A DNA stretch of 64,000 nucleotides, taken from Kribbella soli (GTDB taxonomy: Bacteria; Actinomycetota; Actinomycetes; Propionibacteriales; Kribbellaceae). Below are positions 60,181 through 64,000 of the stretch, one piece after another (positions within the stretch are counted from its first letter, which is position 1; each line of letters opens with the position of its first letter). The stretch spans positions 2,294,001 through 2,358,000 of the forward strand of contig NZ_SJJZ01000001.1 in assembly GCF_004331345.1 (NCBI RefSeq), in the 5' to 3' direction. The notes below the pieces were generated by a model. The model saw only the letters and a program-made list of their open reading frames with translations, had not been told where the DNA came from and did no database searches. Both the position numbers and the translations under genes were made by a program.

Positions 60181-62240
60181 AGCACCAGCTCGGGTTGGAG
60201 CTTCTTGGCGGGCCAGACGCGCTGTTTGCGGGCGGCCAGGGTGGAGGCGGCCAGGGCGACTGCGAACCAGGCGGCTAGTGCGAGGAGGTCTCGGCCGAGG
60301 GAGGTGCCGGGGCCGCCGTACATGAGGTGACGGACGCCGTCGATGGCGTAGCTCATCGGCAGGACGTGGTGGAAGAAGTACAGGGGTTCGGGGATGGTCT
60401 GCCACGGGAACGTGCCGCCGGCGCTGACCAGTTGGACGACCATCAGGACCAGGCCGAGGAACTTGCCCACGGCGCCGAACCACGCCGACAGTGCGTGCAG
60501 GATCGCGACGAACGTGAACGACGTCAGGATCAGGAAGCCGACAGTCAGCCACGGGTGGGCGGCGTGGATGCCGAGGCCCAGGACGACGGCGACGAAGACG
60601 AGCGTGGCCTGGATCGCGCCGAAGAGCGCCGGAGGCAACCAGCCGCCGAGCGCGACGCGGAACGGCGACTGCAGTGCGGCGAGCGCACGCGGTGACAACG
60701 GCCGCACCAGCAGGAACAGGACGTACGCCCCGATCCAGCACGCCAGGCTGAGGAAGAACGGGGCCAGGCCGGCGCCGTAGCTGTCGGCCGTCGCCTGCGA
60801 GACGTTCTGTAGCGTGAGGGGTGCACCCAGGGTCTCGGCGACGGCCTTGCGCTGGTCAGCGGACGGGTTCGGGATCTGCTTCACGCCCTTCTGGAGACCG
60901 GTGTTCAGCTGCGTCGCACCGGTCTTCAGCTGGCCCACACCGGTCGCAAGGCTGTTCACACCGGTCAGCAACTGCCCCTGCCCGGTGACAGCCTGCTTCT
61001 CACCGGCAGCAAGCTTCTGCGCACCAGTCTGCAGCGTGCCCAGCCCGGTCTTCAGCTGCCCAGCACCCGTGCTGAGCTGATGCGCCCCACTCGACGCAGT
61101 GCTGATTCCACTCGTCAGAGCCGGCGTCGCCTTGGCCAGCGCGGACGCGCCGTTCGACACCTTCCGCGCACCGGTCGCGAGCTGATTGAGCTGCCCGGAC
61201 GTCGACTGGATCTTCGTGTTCGCCTGTACGACGGGAGCACGCAACTTCGCCGTCTCGAGCAGAATCACCCTGATCTGGTGCTGGCTCAGCCCCTGCTGCT
61301 TCAACCGCGCGGCCAGCTGCGCGTCAAACGTCTTGAGGTCCTTCACCAACGTGCTGGACGCGGTCGCTACCTGCCGGCCCGTGCCGGCGATCTTCTCGTT
61401 GCCATCAGCAACCTGATCCGCTCCGGCCGCCAGCTGCTTCGTCTGCTTCGGCAGTGACGCAGTCTTCTCCTTCAACGTCCCCAGACCGTTGTCGAGCTTC
61501 GCAGCACCGGTCGCCAACGACGACGCACCCTGCGATGCCTGTGCTGTGCCGGCTGCCAACTGTGTCGCTCCTGCTGACAACTGCTTCTGCGCGGTGTTGA
61601 GCTGCGTAGCACCTGACTGCAGCTTCGTGACTCCGGTCGCCGCCGACGTCAGTCCGGTCTGCAGCTGGGCAGCACCAGCAGCCGCAGAACCGACCTGCTT
61701 GTGGATGGTGTTGTAGCCGGCCAGCAGCTGCGAGGCCGCGGTCTCACTCACCTGCGACGCGACAGTCTTGGTCACCTGCGCCACGACCTGGTTGGCGATC
61801 GTGTGCGCGATGTAGTTGTTGGCGTCGTTCGTCAGGAGTTCCAGCTCGGCCTGCCGGGGCGTGAAGTCCGCACTCGACGCCAGGTCGGACGAGAACGATT
61901 TCGGCAGCACCAGCGCGAACTCGTACTTCCCGTCCGATACGCCTTTCGTCGCGTCCGCGCGGTTCACCTGATGCCAGTCGAAGCTCTTCGACTTCACCAG
62001 TTCGTCCGCCACCTGCGGTCCGACGTTGAGCTTCTCGCCGGTCGCCAGCGTCGTACCCTCGTCCTCCACGACGACCGCGGTCGGGATCTTGTTCAGACGC
62101 CCGTACGGGTCGTGGTTCGCGTAGAGGTACAGGCCGCCGTACAGCACCGGCACCAGCAGCAGCGCGACCACGGCCAGCTTGGGCAGCCGCCCGGCCGTCA
62201 GACGCCGCAACTCACTCAGGGCCATCCGCAGCGCGGTCAC
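60177..62240 (-). CDS. YhgE/Pip family membrane protein
   Basis: A 687-aa protein of the YhgE/Pip family (ABC-2 permease-like). One N-terminal helix (PKLAVVALLLVPVLYGGLYLY, ~20-40) precedes a ~450-residue extracellular region. That region holds long heptad-like repeats such as LQTGLTSAATGVTKLQSGATQL and LATGVGQLKTGATQLNTGLQKG-type stretches, split over ~190-460. Five or six C-terminal helices follow (e.g. FFLSLACWIGAYVLFLLV, FLILTSFTFVAILHAL). Relatives are phage-infection or type VII/ESX-linked proteins; the exported substrate is unknown. Its start overlaps the degenerate ATPase stop by 4 nt, so the two form an operon. Confidence 0.88.
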   Translation of the reverse strand: MTALRMALSELRRLTAGRLPKLAVVALLLVPVLYGGLYLYANHDPYGRLNKIPTAVVVEDEGTTLATGEKLNVGPQVADELVKSKSFDWHQVNRADATKGVSDGKYEFALVLPKSFSSDLASSADFTPRQAELELLTNDANNYIAHTIANQVVAQVTKTVASQVSETAASQLLAGYNTIHKQVGSAAAGAAQLQTGLTSAATGVTKLQSGATQLNTAQKQLSAGATQLAAGTAQASQGASSLATGAAKLDNGLGTLKEKTASLPKQTKQLAAGADQVADGNEKIAGTGRQVATASSTLVKDLKTFDAQLAARLKQQGLSQHQIRVILLETAKLRAPVVQANTKIQSTSGQLNQLATGARKVSNGASALAKATPALTSGISTASSGAHQLSTGAGQLKTGLGTLQTGAQKLAAGEKQAVTGQGQLLTGVNSLATGVGQLKTGATQLNTGLQKGVKQIPNPSADQRKAVAETLGAPLTLQNVSQATADSYGAGLAPFFLSLACWIGAYVLFLLVRPLSPRALAALQSPFRVALGGWLPPALFGAIQATLVFVAVVLGLGIHAAHPWLTVGFLILTSFTFVAILHALSAWFGAVGKFLGLVLMVVQLVSAGGTFPWQTIPEPLYFFHHVLPMSYAIDGVRHLMYGGPGTSLGRDLLALAAWFAVALAASTLAARKQRVWPAKKLQPELVL

Positions 62241-62953
62241 GCCTCTGCCTCCTCTACTTCGTCAATCGGGTCTTCTTCGTCAATCGGGGTGACTGGCTCA
62301 ACAGGAGCGACTGGAGCGACCTGCACCGGGTCGGGCTGGTCCGTCTCGCCCATCCGAGCGGCCTTGACGTCCAGCAACCGCGCTGACGCGTCAGCACACG
62401 TGATGATCACGCCGTACCCCTGCGCCGCCAGCCCGCGACCCAGCTCGTACCAGCCATGCGGATCGCCACCATGTCGATCCGGCATGGTCAGAATCACCAC
62501 CTGTACGTCGGGGCGCGCAACCGTGAGCTCAGTGAGCAGCCTGGTCCGTACGGCGACTGGCAGGTGCTCGAACCGCTTGTCGGCGTGCTCTGCTGCGTCA
62601 TGCTCGTTCAGCCACTCCAGCACGGCCTTACGCCCCGCCTTGCGGCCGGCGATCGCCAGTTCCTCGCCCACCACCGTCTGAACAGGCAAAGCGTCGTCCG
62701 GCTCAGTGATGCCGGGTGCGTCGACCACGGCGACGCGTCGTCGCAGCAGGGCCGGATCAGACTTGCCGTCGAACCGGACTCTCCCGGTGTCGGGCTTCAG
62801 CCGACCCGACAGACCCAGTGCCGCGGCAACGTGCCCTGCGCCCGGGTACCCGGTCAGGAGCACCACCTGATGATCTGCGACCGACACCGACGTGGCGTGC
62901 AGCATCGGTGCGTGCGGTCCACGCACACTGATCCCGGCGGCCTCGAGCTCCAT
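62237..62953 (-). CDS. Degenerate ABC-type ATPase partner of YhgE/Pip
   Basis: A 238-aa protein with the layout of an ABC ATPase but with its catalytic motifs lost. Walker A reads TGYPGAGHVAAALGL (~33-48), with His in place of the essential Lys. There is no LSGGQ, and the Walker B strand VQVVILTMPDRHGGD has no Asp-Glu. A Pro/Glu/Asp-rich tail (~200-238) with DEEDPIDEVEEAEA ends the protein. ATP hydrolysis is therefore unlikely, and it could be a structural subunit. YhgE/Pip genes in actinobacteria usually sit beside an intact ATPase, so this is unusual. It is divergent from TetR across 56 bp. Confidence 0.75.
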   Translation of the reverse strand: MELEAAGISVRGPHAPMLHATSVSVADHQVVLLTGYPGAGHVAAALGLSGRLKPDTGRVRFDGKSDPALLRRRVAVVDAPGITEPDDALPVQTVVGEELAIAGRKAGRKAVLEWLNEHDAAEHADKRFEHLPVAVRTRLLTELTVARPDVQVVILTMPDRHGGDPHGWYELGRGLAAQGYGVIITCADASARLLDVKAARMGETDQPDPVQVAPVAPVEPVTPIDEEDPIDEVEEAEA

Positions 62954-62969
62954 CCTGCATCCCCGTTCA

Positions 62970-63000
62970 ATACGGTTGTGTATTCAATACAGAACTGTAT
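62970..63000. promoter_or_regulatory. TetR operator: two palindromes in the divergent promoter
   Basis: ATACGGTTGTGTATT (62970-62984) and AATACAGAACTGTAT (62986-63000) form a 15-bp inverted repeat with two mismatches and one spacer base. Each arm is itself a palindrome: ATAC..GTAT and ATACAG-AA-CTGTAT. This double site lies exactly between the divergent TetR gene and the ATPase/YhgE operon and is AT-rich, so it can repress both. Confidence 0.75.
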
Positions 63001-63009
63001 CCTACTCTT

Positions 63010-63621
63010 ATGGAACCGCCCAAGCGCCGCCGCTCCAACACCCGGGCCCGACTTCTCGAGGGGGCGCTGGAGGTGTTCGCCGAGCGTGGGTTCCACGGCG
63101 CGTCGGTGGAGGACATCTGCGAGCGGGCCGGGTTCACCCGTGGTGCCTTCTACTCGAACTTCGGCTCCAAGGACGAGTTGGTCCTCGCCCTGTTCCAGGC
63201 CACGACCGATCGGCTCCTGGGGCAGATCGAGGCGCTGCTCCCCGATCTGGCGAATCAGCCCGGCACGCTGCTGGACGCCGTACTGGGGCTGCTCGACGAA
63301 ACTGCGCCGGATCAGCGGCAGTGGCATCTGATCTCGGCCGAGTTCACGCTGCACGCGTTGCGCGACCCCGAGGCGGCGGAGGCGCTGAACAAGCAACGGG
63401 CGATGTTCCGCAAGAGCCTGACCCGGCTGGTCGAGCAGATCGCCGAGGCCGGCGGACTGGAGTTGACCGTGCCGGCGGAGCAGTTCGTGCGCATGGTGAT
63501 GGCGCTGCACGAGGGCGCGCGCTCACAGAGCCTGCTCGAGCCACGGGAGGTCCCGGCCGGTTCGCTCGAGCACACGTTCCTGCCGATGGTCCTGGAAGCG
63601 GTCAGCCGACCTTCACGCTGA
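63010..63621 (+). CDS. TetR family regulator of the YhgE/Pip operon
   Basis: A 203-aa TetR protein with helix-turn-helix VFAERGFHGASVEDICERAGFTRGAFYSNF-type motif (about 22-51) and a helical ligand-binding domain. It begins at ATG 63010 right after the double palindrome, perhaps leaderless. Its C-terminal region ends VPAGSLEHTFLPMVLEAVSRPSR. Its 3' end overlaps the convergent oxidoreductase gene by 20 nt. Ligand is unknown; position predicts autoregulation plus repression of the divergent operon. Confidence 0.88.
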   Translation: MEPPKRRRSNTRARLLEGALEVFAERGFHGASVEDICERAGFTRGAFYSNFGSKDELVLALFQATTDRLLGQIEALLPDLANQPGTLLDAVLGLLDETAPDQRQWHLISAEFTLHALRDPEAAEALNKQRAMFRKSLTRLVEQIAEAGGLELTVPAEQFVRMVMALHEGARSQSLLEPREVPAGSLEHTFLPMVLEAVSRPSR

Positions 63622-64000
63622 CCGTGTGCAGGCCGGTCGACCCGTTCGGAGCGGGTGGCGCCGAGGACTCGACCTGTGGATTGCCCTTCGCGTCGAACGC
63701 CCGTACCTGCAACACATGCGTGCCGCCAGTCGCGTCCCACGTCCAGTGCCACTGCCGCCAGGTGTCGATCGACGGGTCCGTGGCCAGCGTGGCTTGTTGC
63801 CAAGGGCCCCCATCGACGCGGACCTCGACCTTCGAGACCCCGACATGCTGGTCCCAGGCGACGCCGGCGACGGTCACGCGTCCCGGTCCGACCTTCTTCC
63901 CCAGCGGGGTGTCGATCCGCGACGACAACTTGATCGGGCCGAGTGCCGACCAGCCGCGCGGCGTCCAGTACGCCTCGAACCGGTCGAACCGCGTCACCTC
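63602..64000 (-). CDS. Molybdopterin-dependent oxidoreductase, C-terminal dimerisation domain (truncated by window edge)
   Basis: Only the C-terminal ~132 residues are inside the window; the frame runs open beyond 64000. The visible part, PIKLSSRIDTPLGKKVGPGRV, TVAGVAWDQHVGVSKVEVRVDG and WRQWHWTWDATGGTHVLQVRAFD, is the immunoglobulin-like Mo-cofactor oxidoreductase dimerisation domain found in sulfite-oxidase-type enzymes. The catalytic molybdenum-binding part must lie further right. It is predicted to oxidise sulfite or a related substrate; whether membrane-anchored cannot be seen. Confidence 0.85.
   Translation of the reverse strand, partial: EVTRFDRFEAYWTPRGWSALGPIKLSSRIDTPLGKKVGPGRVTVAGVAWDQHVGVSKVEVRVDGGPWQQATLATDPSIDTWRQWHWTWDATGGTHVLQVRAFDAKGNPQVESSAPPAPNGSTGLHTVSVKVG

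Overview
The window is very GC-rich, with strong third-position GC bias, many GTG starts, short or leaderless 5' ends and a family set (AfsR/SARP regulator, DtxR/IdeR-type iron box, siderophore-interacting protein, XRE-TPR regulator, YhgE/Pip protein, MarR and TetR pairs) typical of a filamentous or nocardioform actinomycete. A Kribbella-like organism is my guess; that genus call is inference. I see no rRNA, tRNA, CRISPR array or insertion sequence. It reads as ordinary chromosome-arm DNA with many small regulatory and secreted modules.

Layout. 1-9.5 kb: end of a polytopic membrane protein, a 62-aa membrane peptide, a TrmB/LuxR-type regulator, a large secreted subtilase, a PrsW-type membrane protease, an aminotransferase and a CysRS with an atypical KISKS loop. 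9.5-19.6 kb: secreted endonuclease I, a tandem-duplicated ATPase whose second P-loop is broken, then three tandem paralogs and one inverted paralog of an unrecognised secreted four-cysteine protein, surrounding a siderophore-interacting protein that carries an iron box. 19.6-26.1 kb: Fic toxin/antitoxin pair, a small-molecule kinase, a truncated haemoglobin, and a glycine-betaine-type ABC importer operon (ATPase, double-domain permease, lipoprotein). 26.1-31.4 kb: SARP regulator divergent from an imine-reductase-like gene, a compact ECF sigma operon starting with a 30-aa membrane peptide, and an orphan ParA. 31.4-42.3 kb: ROK regulator, MpaB-like oxygenase, Tat-exported PHP protein, GNAT, an XRE-TPR regulator divergent from a 65-aa protein, a striking array of RNA hairpins, a divergent MarR pair, a Nudix-GNAT fusion, a frameshifted TolB-like gene and a DHA2-type exporter. 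42.4-46.6 kb: membrane-anchored NACHT ATPase and an AraC/MFS pair. 46.5-57 kb: one long minus-strand catabolic operon (TIGR03084-like, AtuA, acyl-CoA dehydrogenase, biotin-dependent carboxylase pair, second acyl-CoA dehydrogenase, acyl-CoA ligase, TetR) for branched-chain or acyclic-terpene acyl-CoAs. 57-64 kb: MNT nucleotidyltransferase, BadF-type kinase with a ceramidase-like hydrolase, a YhgE/Pip protein with a degenerate ABC ATPase controlled by a divergent TetR, and the end of a molybdopterin oxidoreductase.

The most interesting element is 37499-37646. Four consecutive stem-loops each present the identical heptamer CTCCTCA (anti-Shine-Dalgarno-like) in the loop. More hairpins and a strong intrinsic terminator follow, downstream of a 65-aa gene whose divergent promoter carries four helically phased 11-bp repeats. 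I do not recognise this as a known RNA family. Other points worth checking are the four-paralog secreted family, the half-dead tandem ATPase, the micro-peptide/ECF/Cys-rich membrane protein operon, and the degenerate ABC ATPase paired with YhgE/Pip.
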